A stretch of DNA of 64,000 nt, taken from Siderastrea siderea. Taxonomy: Eukaryota > Cnidaria > Anthozoa > Scleractinia > Rhizangiidae. The notes below the pieces were generated by a model. That model searched no databases and was not told the DNA's origin. It saw nothing but the letters and a program-made list of their open reading frames with translations. Shown one piece after another: positions 44,993 to 56,189 of the stretch (its first letter is position 1; each line of letters begins with the position of its first letter). Where the stretch lies: positions 35,375,804-35,439,803 of the forward strand of contig OZ034971.1 in the NCBI GenBank assembly GCA_964030785.1, written 5' to 3'. Both the position numbers and the translations under genes were made by a program.

Positions 44993-47900
44993 TTCATTCA
45001 TTCACTGTCTACTGAAGGGTTCGTGTCTTTTACAGTTACCTCCAACGTTATCACCGAATCCTCAGAGAAGAATCGTGGAACAATTCAAGAGAGCGTTGTT
45101 TGCTCCGCATAACAGCTCTTTTGTCAATCTTAAAAGTGAAGTAAAAAAGGTATGGATTTTAAACAATGCAGGTCATGCTGGTACAGTAAACTCACACCTT
45201 GCGGACACCCCGCTAAGGCGTTTTATTTGAAGGAAAGAAACCCTTGCTATTTCGGAATCTCGCTATTTCGTACTTACGGACGGACAGCTCGGTCCCGAGG
45301 ACAGACGTTATTCAAAATGTCGTTAAAGTGGGCATCAAGCGGCGTCTTTGAATCCTTAAGAAGTGTAAAGGACTCATTGTACGAAGAAGCGTAAATAATT
45401 TCTGAGCCCGGTTGTTCGAAAGCCGGTTAGCGCTAACCCAGGATTAAAATTTAGCCAAGGTTCCTGATTCTCTTATTCAAAAAAGTTTTCACACCAAATT
45501 TGAAGTGGCCGTTTTAAAGCAACCAAATATTTACAGGAATCCTTATCGTTTGGTTGTAAAACTGAATTAGAAATTGACGCTAATCCTGGGTTAGCTTAAT
45601 CCTGCTTTGAACAACCGGGCGCTTCTTTTATGCCTTTACATCAGTAAATGATACTGCAGTCAATGCAGATGTAACTACATGTAATTCCCCTACTATTTTT
45701 CTCGTACCCCGGCCTGCTATTACGGACTCTCTCATTTAGTGACTATTACAGTCACTAAATGGCATTCCCGAGGGTGCCCGCAAAACCGTGGGAGTTAACA
45801 GTAGTGAGCGCGAAGAGTGACAGGGAAATTTGTTCGCTAACACAGTAAGGAATCTCCGCTCCTAGAGAGGTCCAACTTTTATTCTTCAGTCACGATATTT
45901 ATACATTTCTATATTGTAGGTGATCGAGGGTTCGAGAGAAGTGATTGATCTCAAGTTTGGCTTCGGTGATCCCTCGTTCCTGCATCATCAACAGAATACC
46001 GCCGACAAGTTAGGTACGTAGAGACAGGGTTGGGGCTAACAGCGGTCAAATGCACAACGCGTGCGCAGAGCCCGCCATAATTTTGCAAAGAAAAATACTG
46101 ACAAATGTGGAAAGTTTCACTTTAACCACCTCAACGCCGTTTCTGAAAACGTAAACCTTTTACTGTCATTATGTGTTCAAAATGAAGTAACTGTCATTCA
46201 CAAGATTCATTGGTGCGAAAGTCCGGTTTTTTCGGGACATTTTTTCCAGTCTTCACCCTCATAAACGTTTGAACTGATTGAATTTTCAACGCTTTGAAAA
46301 CCCGGACGTCACGTAGCTTTTCACTTTTGTCCGCTGTAACAAGGTTGCCACAGGTCAGGAAATGGTCAGGGAAAATAAAAATTCTTCAAGGTCAGGGAAA
46401 AGTCAGGAAATTTTATTTTGAGCCAGGAAAAATTGACATTTTGAAGAAAAGTCAGGGAAAATTGAATTACAATTTCATATTCCATTGATGGCTGAAAGAA
46501 ATATTTCAGGTCACTGTGATCTCTCCTTTTTCTTGCCTCGCTGTTTTGTTAAAACCATCGTAGAAATGCCCCAATTGTTGTGATTCGTTAAAAACTTATT
46601 AGTCTTAAGTAAATGGTGGAAAGGGCGGCTGTAAGGGGAGGCTGGAGGGCGCTACTATATCTGACATTTTGTATTTATTTGGTCAGGGAAATTTTATTTT
46701 TATCAGGGAAAAGTCAGGGAATTTTAAAAACTCATGTCTCTGGCAGTTATGTGTAAGATGTTTGGCTGGCTAAATTTACTGTGCATCTTCTAGGTAGTTA
46801 TCCGACATTTCTGATTTTTGTCTGTTTTTGTTTCGTCAGTGAGCGGAGTGAATCTTGAGTCAGCCGACGCACAGGAAATCGGAATAACCTATGAGATGAT
46901 GCAGGTGAGAGAGTGCTGTTTTCCCCTATATCAACATACAAATTCTCCTTTCTTGTCCTCGTACATTTCTGTCAGAAGTAACAGGGAGAAATGTGAAAAT
47001 ATCAAGGGAATGCATCTTGGGCGATCATGACCTGAGTTGCCTTGAAAACGAGTAAAGGACTGGGAACGGTTTTCTAAAATCAATTGATTGAATATAATTC
47101 AGTTCGTTGTCTGCTAAAGCACCTCAACAATGGAAATCCTGCCAAATTTGGAACTAATTGGTTGATTGGAAGGAGAATAAATGGCTTCCACAAATCGGAC
47201 AATTTACGGAGTTTTTATGGTTAGGGGTGATAAGCTTTTCAAAATGGAGACGTTTGTCAAGATGGGATTTTCGCTGTCTGGAAACTCGTAGCTAGTGACT
47301 TTTCAGCTAGATTGCACAATACCCTGCAACTCAAGCTGCTCGGTGCAGCCACTGAAAATGGCTACGCCGTCGGAGCAAACACTGGGTATGAAAGGACCGG
47401 CTTCAGAATAAAGGACTGGGAACGAATGATTTTCTGGCGGCTTCGCGTCTACGCACTCGCTAACTGCTTTGGAATTTTTCCCGCGAAATGTAGCAATGGT
47501 TTCATCAAGTGTTTATAGTGCAGCCAAATCGAGCAATTCTTGCAGAGTTCTTTTTTTTTTTTAATCGATGGTTGACAGTTTTAAAAATAGACAATATAGA
47601 TAATTATGACGAATCTCTCAACATTGCACACATATGCTCGTTCTATGCATGACTGCATGCTGGTGTTTCTTTAAGAAATATGAATAAATGCGTGTCCAGT
47701 AACTTGAGAATAGCCGGCGAGTAAAAAAATCATTCTTTGTGAACTAGAAAAGCTTCATTCCTGTATTCGTGACGTTGCTTTTACCTACTGTAACTTTTCG
47801 CTTTTTATAAAATTGATGATAATGTCGAGGTCAGATTTCTGCTAATAAAAATGGCACCCCAAATAAAAACATGACTATTTGATGACACCGTTTTTTACAC

Positions 47901-49660
47901 TGGACACATTCTCTGGAACTTTGCAGAGAAAGCTACGAATAAATTAGGACGGTTTAGCCGCGAAGAGGGGTAGCCACTTTGCTAGGAATAAATGACGATG
48001 TAGTCGCGTAGACGCTAGCCACTTTCCACAGAACTTAGAGAGATGAATAAATTATGACGGTGTAGCCGCGTAGACGTGTAGCCGGTTGCGCCCTGTAGGT
48101 GCGGGGTATTCTGCAATCGCTTCAACTTTCCATCCAAACGTTCTAAAATTCGGCAAGGCTGGTAATTTTCACATGCTCTCTCTTGTGATGGTCCCAGGCC
48201 CCCACTCGTTTCTAAAGTGGCGAATGGTACTAAATGGAGAAATTTGGTGTGATCAGTATTGGGTAATTGGGGCTTGAGGGGTTCATGCCAAATCACGCGT
48301 CCGTCAAACCACCAGGGCTAATTATCATGATGCGACGTTTGGTGTTAAACTCGGGAAGGGGCCGATTGAGGCCACCTCAAATAGTCCAAAACATTTTAAA
48401 TCTTAATTGATTTCAACCAGTTTTTTTCTTTTGTAGAATATAATTGAAAACGTTCTAATGGAGAGCGGCTATTATGACATGTCACCGTGTGCCAGGTGAG
48501 ACACTAGTTTTCAAAAATGTTACAAAAATGGCTGTTATTACAGTTGAGCCTGCAGTCAATTATATCCTTTTGTTAGAAAAAGGCACGCAAACGAGGCTGG
48601 TGGGTCAATACTGTGCGATACAAGGCAGAATGACCCACTAGCCTCGTTTGTATGTCAAAACCGCTGATAACTGTAATAACAGCTATTACATGGATATCCC
48701 CCGGGGATTAGGAAAGTAAAACTAAGAAGCATAGGGGAATGACATCGGTGCTCTAGATACGTTTAGACCCAGGGGCCCGTTTCTCGAAACTCCCGATAAC
48801 AACTTTCCGGGCCCGGTAAGTATTTTTTCGAGCTCATTTATTTATTAGCTAATGGTAATTATTGGCCCAAACTTAGCGATATGCTTCACGAAACTATAAA
48901 GATTAAAATTTAGCTTTCAAAATCACTAAAAATTGTATAGCTATTGGAGAATAGTGTGCACCTAAAATAGTTTTCGGGCCTGGAAAGTTATCGAGAGTTT
49001 CGAGAAACAGGCCCCAGGTGTAAGAGACCTTTAAATGGGATCGCGAGTATGAGGGATATCAAGTAGGTCTATCGAATTTCAAGTCTTTCGTTGCTCTTTG
49101 TTGTTCACGAATAGAGAGATTGGTTTGCCACGTGACGATGTATACACGCATATAACTCACATCGACGGAGATTGAGAGGATAGTCGTAAGGTTTAAAACA
49201 TGTTTTAAAATATCGCGTGTCGTACAAGTCAATCATTGAAAAGCTACGCAAAGAGTATATATTTGTTAACGTCTTTGGCTGAGGCCAAAAGTCGAACTTT
49301 AAATGTGCCGAACCTAATGTAAACTGCGAGTAGTCTCTAGGATTGTGGGGCGGGCGAAATGCACACGCGCTCGCGCCAGGTTCGCCCGCCCCACAATCGC
49401 CATCGCCAAAATTAGAGACCACTCGCAGTCTAAACCTAATTCAAATTAGCAAAAACAATATATTTTGCATGTTTGCGGTAGGTTCGGCTCATGTAAACTT
49501 CGACGTTTGGCCTCAGCCCTTTAGGTCTCATTTCATTTTATTTTTTAAAATCGTCTTTTGTTCTTGTTCCAGAAACCGAACTGTCCCTTTGGGTCCTATT
49601 GACACGGTGCCAGCATCTGGTGGAAATTTAGGTTCCTCTAAGAGGGGCGCTATCTCTTGA
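33244..49660 (+). CDS. NEK10: NEK10, copy B: 5'-truncated and rearranged, possible pseudogene
   Basis: The exons read are 33244-33330, 33924-33946, 34026-~34076, 35761-35863, 36178-36306, ~37450-37557, 37747-37849, 37953-38031, 38312-38441, 39147-39217, 39327-39369, 39774-39880, 40845-41570, 43697-43752, 44208-44314, 45036-45149, 45920-46013, 46840-46904, 48437-48495 and 49573-49660. The 5' exons encode the end of the armadillo region (SNGIYLLGLLILPQ, KSAFRALR, FLFSMERNR, LFPSDLFEKF), then the kinase domain and the same tail as copy A. No earlier NEK10 exon is visible in 25,445-33,240, so promoter and N-terminus appear absent. The P-loop reads G-S-V-A-F-G, and exons for the beta-3 Lys and alpha-C are missing between 36306 and 37450, where an inverted exon pair lies. 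From 37747 to the stop the frame is intact (613 residues). The gene identity is sure; whether it makes a protein is not. Confidence 0.85.
33924..34076 (+). CDS. NEK10: NEK10 copy B: 23-nt micro-exon and the following damaged exon
   Basis: Exon 33924-33946 encodes KSAFRALR and ends in phase 2 before GTGAGC. At 34026, after TGTAG, the frame continues with FLFSMERNR, the conserved NEK10 segment. Its 3' end is unclear: vertebrate NEK10 has about five more residues before LFPTDLF. Here the only phase-compatible donor I see is a poor GTCTTT at 34077. Skipping this exon also keeps the frame between 33946 and 35761. The region following (34,080-34,830) looks repetitive, so the exon end may have been replaced. 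Confidence 0.6.
33947..35760. other. NEK10 copy B intron region with tandem 39-bp pair
   Basis: Apart from the exon at 34026 it holds a two-unit 39-bp tandem repeat (34523-34600, GCTGTATGTTGACTAGCGAG...) and CG-rich patches to 34,780. The rest shows no gene. Confidence 0.6.
36178..36306 (+). CDS. NEK10: NEK10 copy B: P-loop exon with Gly-to-Val change
   Basis: This exon starts after TCTAAAG and ends before GTGAGG, with 43 codons in phase 0. It encodes NQNKAP and then the start of the kinase domain (GSYEVLELLGSVAFGSVYK). The glycine loop should read GxGxxG; the second Gly is Val (GTT). This position contacts ATP phosphates in protein kinases, so activity should be impaired. The copy A counterpart lies outside the window, so it is unknown whether the change is copy-specific. 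Confidence 0.8.
36566..36695 (-). pseudogene. Inverted extra copy of NEK10 kinase exon (GEKADVW exon)
   Basis: On the minus strand this is the same 130-nt exon as 346-475 and 38312-38441, with acceptor and donor preserved. It reads QPCGEKADVWASGCILYQ, with Cys for the usual Tyr. It is antisense to NEK10 copy B and cannot be used by it. It shares GTAGGT at the donor and a GGGGAAAAA run with the direct copy B exon rather than copy A, so it derives from copy B. Confidence 0.85.
36973..37051 (-). pseudogene. Inverted extra copy of the NEK10 DFG exon
   Basis: This is the reverse complement of exon 37953-38031, including the AG acceptor and GTATGTGAG donor. The exon now ends CTCATA instead of CTCATG. 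Together with the exon at 36566-36695 it forms one inverted block in antisense orientation. Confidence 0.85.
37450..37557 (+). CDS. NEK10: NEK10 copy B: hinge exon lacking a visible acceptor
   Basis: The frame encodes VIMELVEGAPLSERFNSLKE, the kinase hinge and alpha-D region, and ends IFIQ before GTGAAT. Upstream, an in-frame TAA lies at 37432-37434. There is no AG between it and the start of homology, so no ordinary acceptor can open this exon. This fits a breakpoint that removed the 5' end of the exon along with the beta-3/alpha-C exons. Confidence 0.7.
37747..37849 (+). CDS. NEK10: NEK10 copy B: catalytic-loop exon (HRD)
   Basis: This exon follows TTGCAG and encodes LRYLHKEKHIVHRDLTPSN with the catalytic Asp of HRD and the metal-binding Asn, then IMLGENDKVTI. 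It ends in phase 1 before GTAAGA. A (TTG)n tract of about 40 nt starts 17 nt downstream of the donor (37,867-37,907). Confidence 0.9.
37867..37907. repeat. (TTG)n microsatellite in NEK10 copy B
   Basis: About 13 units just after the HRD exon donor. Translated, it gives a false poly-Leu frame. Confidence 0.95.
37953..38031 (+). CDS. NEK10: NEK10 copy B: DFG exon
   Basis: This exon follows TTTGTAG and encodes TDFGLAKQKNPDASKMTSMV and then the activation segment up to S-C. It ends in phase 2 before GTATGT. Its last 38 nt match the start of the window, which anchors the alignment of the two duplicated units (position 1 to 37,994). Confidence 0.92.
38998..39072 (-). mobile_element. tRNA-like SINE head, copy B
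   Basis: On the minus strand ACTCAGTCGGTAGGAGGC (box-A-like) and GCAGGTTCAAAGGTTCTGC (box-B-like) are about 30 nt apart. It is more complete than at 1786-1875. Confidence 0.5.
39446..39686. repeat. (AAT)n microsatellite plus insert, only in copy B
   Basis: About 65 nt of (AAT)n are followed by about 175 nt of AT-rich sequence. The copy A site is uninterrupted (GGCTTATCACATACATG near 2,240). A small insertion next to a NEK10 exon. Confidence 0.8.
41676..42905. mobile_element. 1.2-kb foldback element in a NEK10 intron, copy B
   Basis: The same palindrome as 4201-5430, with a complete right arm (GCGATTTCGAAAAGTTAG kept near 42,473). Confidence 0.85.
43171..43242 (+). tRNA. tRNA-like gene or SINE head with 8-nt anticodon loop (copy B)
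   Basis: This is identical over the cloverleaf to 5670-5741, including the eight-base loop and both Pol III boxes. The following hairpin has one T fewer. Confidence 0.55.
47310..48117. mobile_element. 0.8-kb non-autonomous element, copy B
   Basis: The same element as 9803-10610, with one change in the left end (GATTGCACAATACCC). Confidence 0.7.
49277..49518. mobile_element. Foldback MITE just before the last NEK10 exon, copy B
   Basis: The same element as 11770-12011, 54 nt before the exon at 49573. Confidence 0.8.
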
Positions 49661-52398
49661 CACATTAGAAGTCTTCTGTCCATCCAAAATGGCTAATTAT
49701 TAAAAAGATTGTCTTAGAACGTGTCTAAGGTTATGTTCACAGCATACCTTGTGCAGACAAGAAAATCGAGTTGGTCTTTTGCGTTCACTCGCGAAACGTT
49801 GATTTCGGGACTGTTCAGCTCCGCTGAGATGTTCCCAGGCAATTTTTTAACCAAAGAAAAAAAAATGAGACAACTGTTTAAACAGTGTACGAATTAGTCG
49901 CATACGAACTATTATTATGCTGATGTCCCCAATTTACGCAAGGCTGAGGTTTAAGCTTGTCTGCCTACGCATTTTTAACGTGCATGAGTTTTTGCCCGAA
50001 AACAGTAAGACAGTAAGAATTTGTCTTTACCAAGAGAAATTCTAGCCTACTGGCAATCGGTAACCATCATAAAACGAGCAAAAGTCGGCACGGTTGTTTA
50101 ATCTTATACAAAATACAAGCGATCATCATATTGAGATGTGCGAACAAAAACAATCATCTCCTGTGAAAGTGGAACGCTTTTTTACAGGATACATGTAAAT
50201 CTTTGTACCTCTCCAACCGTAATGTTAGCAGGCAACTGCATTGAGTGCAGGCTCAATTGGAACGGAAGTTTTCCGGAAGTGTTTGGAAAATTTGGGTTTT
50301 CCTCGTGAGGCTGTAGTAACTTCCCGGAAACCGGAATATTCCATTTTATTCTTGGCCCCAGTTTTTGTGGTCGTAAATCAATTTCGTATTTCTTTCGCGT
50401 ACAGTCAGCCGGTTGAGAAAATGAAACTTTATGTCAACCGTTCCCTTTCAATTTTCAGCCATTTTGGATGGAAAACAGACTTCGATATCTGTAAACTTTT
50501 GTACAAAACAAATCTAATTTATTTTTCTAGCAGACGTTATTTAAGATATGATAGAGGTAAATGGAGAAGTTATACCTGAAGTGTATGCAAGAATGGGCGA
50601 ATTTTTAAGAGTTTAGAAGGATATTTATATTTCCTGTTAGGTGAATATGAAAAGTGAAGCTTTTGATGGTGTAACGCCACATTTTATTCCTTAATCAAAA
50701 TGGTATATTCCGGGATGTCACAACCGGCAACCGGTAGTCTAATAAAACCGTAACTCTATTGCTTCCTCTGTTCTGCGCTTCCGCTTTACACCGTGGAAGA
50801 AAAAAAGAGGGGTGACCCAGTTGTTTTCATTTTGGTCCACAAATATTGGCAGGTTTCTCGTGCGTTCTTCTGTGAAGTACGAGTCGTCGGCCGAAGGCCG
50901 ATCAGCGAGTGGTGTAAAACAGTTAAATCGTGCGAGGCGAGGTCGCGTGCGCAACAAGCGCCTCTGGCACCCTTCACAGCGGTCAAACGGCAAAAGCTAC
51001 GTCACTTGCGGCTTTGCAGAGCCTTGTAATTTGAATCAGTTTAAAGGTATAGGGGTGTGAAGTTCGTTTAAAACGATGCTTAAAATGTCCGAAGCAACCG
51101 AATTTTGCGCAGACAAAACTTAGGGTTACTTTATTTTGAATACTTACTCAACTTAAAAAGCTTAAGTTTTGAGAAACAACGTTACGTTTTGGGCACATTT
51201 GTCTGTATTTCTGCTACTGTTAATTAAATAAGTTGTTTTGTGCGAATAGAGTCAGCTCTCCCTCCTCCGCAGAGGCCCCTGTTAGTAAACACCAGTCAGC
51301 TTAAGTGTTAAATTTCTGTTTCATGTTTCTTATGTAGAGCATTTCATAAATAAGGCAGTCCAGAATTCCTCGGGATTTCCGTAGGATCGAAAATTGTTTT
51401 CGAAGTTTTGTGAGTCTTGTGTCCACACGGTAGTAAGATTTTAAGAACTGTCACAATTCGAATTTCTACACTTTAATTGTCTTTATATTTCTTTAAAAGT
51501 TACGGCGGGAACTGCGCTGGCGTGTTGCGTTTGACCGCTGTGAACTGGCACCCAGGGTAGAAAAGCTATGACTTCCGGTTGTAATCCGTGAAGTCCCAGA
51601 AGTCAACGTTCTCTTTGCTTAGGGTCCCTGATGATCGTTTGGATTGATTTCCAGTGTGGCCATTCAGTGAATATCGATGGTGGGAAATCGTTGGGTTAAT
51701 CGATTTTAATTTTAAAAGATGGTCACCTTAAATTTGGAAAGAAAATGCCATACATTGTTATGTTGCGTAATTATTTCTGATAAATACCTGCTTTACCCGC
51801 AGTTTTCATTTTGGATTCCAGTAGTCCATGTTAAAATCTTTTTTTTTTCCTCGCATGGTCATAAACCGTGCAAAAAATCTTCTCTATTACAGAACTAGGA
51901 GGCACCGTCCTTAATGACAGTTGGTTGATTTATTTAATTGATGTCGACTGGTGTCAGTCAGCCGATATCCAATCAATGGATACGAATGAAATATCCTTAA
52001 TTGCAGATACTATCAGAGCGTGCGAAAGTCACTATCCACTGGTTTGGTGTATACTGCCATCGTTTACCCAGGCTGTTTGATTCATACCTGTTTAAACCAA
52101 CCAGACTTTTTTATAGATGGAAGCGTCTTTAAGTGACGAATTCTCTTTATTGCACTGCACTAATTTCCTCTTGTGAATGTGTACGAATCACGTTTGGCGA
52201 CGAAAGCTCGAGTGTGATGAAGAAGAAAATGTAGATTTTAACTCAGTACGGATATAAACTATATCATCTCCTTCGGTGTGTATTAAAAAATAAATAAATA
52301 AATAAATAAATAAAGAGTAAAGCAAGAGTAACGGGATGGTATGAGTGTGGATTTTTCTGAAAACAAAAAGTAAATACTCAGATATAACTGTGGGTGAT

Positions 52399-52404
52399 TT
52401 TATT
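52399..52404 (-). promoter_or_regulatory. Candidate poly(A) signal, granulin B
   Basis: This AATAAA on the minus strand is in the same position relative to the stop as in copy A. Confidence 0.4.
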
Positions 52405-52527
52405 AAAGACTGAGATTGTGCATTCACGATCACTGCTATTAAATCAACAGGTAGCCTATGACAACTATAGGTTAAAAGAAAACGATTGAAAAGAAATCCG
52501 AGTAACTTGCAATGCAACTGAAACTAC

Positions 52528-55500
52528 TCATGGCACAAAGTGGATTTTTTCGTCCAGGCACATCGTCAAATTTGTCGCTGGAATGTTGACATTGACACTT
52601 CCAAAGTGGATGCATTCCTTCACTTCTTCGAGGCATCTGCATAACAAAAACATTATTTTACACTTTAAATGGCACGTAACAGAAATTTTTCGTGATTTTA
52701 GAATTCAGATTTTGTGGCGCAGGATAACCCTACTATCTTAATCGTTTTTTGCATGCTACGACATGATCTAAGATTAAAACTTTTAAGTGTTAGGCAAACC
52801 TTCATTCTTCGCAAAGTCCATTCTTCTCTCAAGCATTTGAAACGTTTTCGCTTGCACTTATCGGATTCCTCCGGGCGTACTCTACAATGTCTTTTGTAAT
52901 TTCAGGATTCAGGATTCCGCCGCGACGTTCAAAATCCCTACCCCCCCCCCCCTCCTTTATATGTTTTGTAATAGTACCCTTTCCATACCGATATAAAACA
53001 TTGCCCTCCACTCTTTGTGACTGATCAAAACAAAAAATGGCTCCTTGCTTTCGTATATTTTTGCTTTGTAGGTAGTGCCAAAATTTTGCAACCCTTTATA
53101 CTGTATATGGGCGACCTTTTAAGCTGCAAACTAAAATAACATTTTTCCCACCCCTATACTGCGAGTCACCAAAAGGAACCCCTTTCGGTTGGAGCTTCTC
53201 GTATAGTTCATTATGGGGATTGCCTCTTACTCGCGCTTATCTGTCACGCGTTTCTTCTAAAGAAATACTTAGCAGTTGTTGGAAGACCGGAGAAACATAA
53301 CTGAAGGCATTCAGGATTTTATTATTTCTTTGAAGAGTTACCCTCACCGATTGGAACCGGCCATGAAAAACCTAAGAAATACAGTGGAAAACGAACTCTG
53401 GTATGCGGGTTGTACATGTCAAGAAATATTAAAGTTTTTAAGTGTATTTGTCGTCAGGACTGATCCACAGCCAAGAACAGCTGCGTACAACGGAGACCCT
53501 GATGAAACACACTTAGTGATTGGTAATTATTTCCAATCAAACCATTGGATAAACGCTGAAGACAACGGGGAAAAAAAGAGCTAAAATCTACCTTAAAATG
53601 CAGAAATTGCATGTTTCATCCGCCAGACAACTGAAAAACAGTGGATTTAGTTCAATTCAGGCGGCATTCCTAAACCACTAAGACACTGAAGACCACGTCG
53701 ACAAACCGCTGAAGGGTCTAAATACCTTAATTAGTAAAATACTCTAAAGCATTCGTTCTAAACGTCAAACAGGCCTTTACATCAGCATCGGTCCTTAAGT
53801 AATGATAAAGCAATACGGAAATTCCCTTTTTTTTTCTCAATGCCGTGATCAGTTAAGAAGAATCATCTTAAATAAATTATAGTATAGGTAATCGAATAAG
53901 TGCGAGTTAGTGTAATTGAGGATTTACACTACGAGTGATAGTTGAGCATTCTAACAAAATTTCACGACACAAATTTGGACCATAAATACAGTACTTGAAG
54001 AAAATTAAAATTGGCTTCTTAACTGGGTCACGGAGACAAAGTTATCAAAATTCCCGCCTTCGCGCCGCTGTAGTGTTGTTGCCAATAAAATATTACTCTG
54101 CGCTGCAGTGCAGTGCAAATTAACGATTAATTTGCCTGCTCTCAGCCAATCAGAATGGGGTAATTTTTCAGGTATATGACAAAAAAAGGAAATTCTCCCA
54201 AGGAAAGTATAAAAATACACAGAAAGTGAGGAGAAATATGATTTGCTCACCTCCAACCATAAGGACAGCAAGTTTGAAAGTCTCTGCAGCAATTTGCAGC
54301 GCGTAACCGACAGCAACCATATCGCAGACCTCTCATTTGACAACACGTATTGCCTTCTGGACAGTGCCTTAAATCAGGGCAAAGAACATTTGGCGATGGT
54401 GGGCCTGTGAAACATTAATAATGAAATGAAGGAGGAGAACATAGACACGACAAGTATGTTTAGTAAGATTCATGAAATTAAGGGTCTAATTCGTGAAAAC
54501 TGTCAAAATTCTTATACGAGTGGGAAGGGACGGGCTTTCTTTTCGCAACTGCATAAGTTGCGTTAATAACTGCGAGGATCTTCTTTGCATTTATTTCTTC
54601 ATTCCGCAGCTCAAGTATATGAATATCATATATTCATAATTTCAATACGAATTTTGTTTAATAACGATCCCCGTCATTATTTTTAAGCTCGTTTTCTATT
54701 TATCTATCATCATTATGCGCATGTGACCGACACAATATGTGGTTTTATAGCGGAGCAGCTGCGCGGGCTGAAGGCCCCGGCGCGAGAGCGGAGCTCCATA
54801 CTTGTAGAAACGGAACATATATAAAACCACGCGACTCAATTTTTGTGGTCATGATAAAGTCATGTACTGAAAAGGAACTCTTCTACCTTGCCAACTTGCG
54901 AAAGACGGCAACCGTGAGATGAGAACCTGACTGGGTCCTGCTCGTCCCGCTTCCATTCTCGTTCCGGACGAGAGGCCGCATTCCGTCTAGTCAGCACGAA
55001 AGGCGGGAAAATATACGCATGCCTATTAGGTGTCTCCGTCTTTAAAAAGCCGCAAACAAGCCGCGATGCCATTTAGACGGGGATTTTCTCGTCTAGCTTA
55101 TGTAAGGCCTAGTCCTCCAACCCTAGTCTTACACAAGTCGCGACATGCCTTGTGGAAGTCGCGAACAGCAGTTTTTCTACCATTAATCACGTTTATACGG
55201 TCACTTCGCGTTGCTCATGTAAGTCGCGTCTTGTGTGTAAGTGGCGTCTAATTTTACTCAATAAAAGGCCCTATTTTGGTCTTCTTGTAGGCAACCAATT
55301 CATTTCCACTGAAAGATACCGAACGACACCATTCAACCGACATGGTTTCCAAGAATTTTAAGAACCGTTAGCAAATCATTTCAATTTCGGAGGCAGTCTA
55401 TCCCCCCTGGTTTATCGAAATTTAGTGTTAAGGTGTCTTTAGATGTACAGAAATATATGATTTCATCTTGTTGTAAAATAAAGCGGTTTTCTTGGTTTAT

Positions 55501-56189
55501 GTCAAGGTCAGTCCTCGGGATGGGGAATTGTCCCCTTCTGTGCACGTGTGCGTGGAAATGGGGAAGAAAACATCAACTAGAAAGAAAATTCCTAGGGGGT
55601 GTACCCAAGGGGAGGGGGAGGGGAAAATTGATAACAGCTACAATTGAACCAAACAAAATAACCAATCTTGCAGCAATCGTTGGAGATCCGTCATCACAAG
55701 TAGCGTATAAAACTAGGCCTGGGGAAATTGATAACAGCTGGAATTGAACCAAACAAAATAACCACTCTTGGAGCAATCGTTGGAGATCCGTCATCACAGG
55801 TAACGTATAAAAACCCTGGGGAAATTGATAACAGCTAGGATTGAACCAAACAAAATAACCACTCTTGCAGCAATCGTTGGAGATCCGTCATCACAGGTAG
55901 TGTATGAAAACCTTGGGGAAATTGATAACAGCTAAGATTGAACCAAACAAAATAACCACTCGTGTAGCAATCGTTGGAGATCCGTCATCACAGGTAGTGT
56001 ATAAAAACCCTGTTATTACAGGCACCGCGAGGAACAAAAAAATGAGGAAAACTTATACCGTAAACGGTAGAAAATGTATGAGTAGTGTAAGCGGGGGTTG
56101 GACTTACCATCCACGGATTTTCCTCCAAAGCACAGCATAGCAGCACAGCAGGTCAAAAGAAGGCAAGCAATTATTTTTGGCGATGTCAT
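52528..56189 (-). CDS. Secreted single-domain granulin, copy B
   Basis: The coding exons are 56189-56108, 54404-54251 and 52636-52528. I see no coding difference from copy A, so both would make the same 114-residue precursor. Splice sites, 97-bp intronic minisatellite and upstream heat-shock-element-like array are also kept. Unlike NEK10, this whole gene fits inside the duplicated unit, so the duplication yields two complete genes. Confidence 0.88.
55620..56012. repeat. Four-unit 97-bp minisatellite in granulin intron 1, copy B
   Basis: The same four units as 18063-18455, with unchanged copy number and almost no differences. Confidence 0.92.
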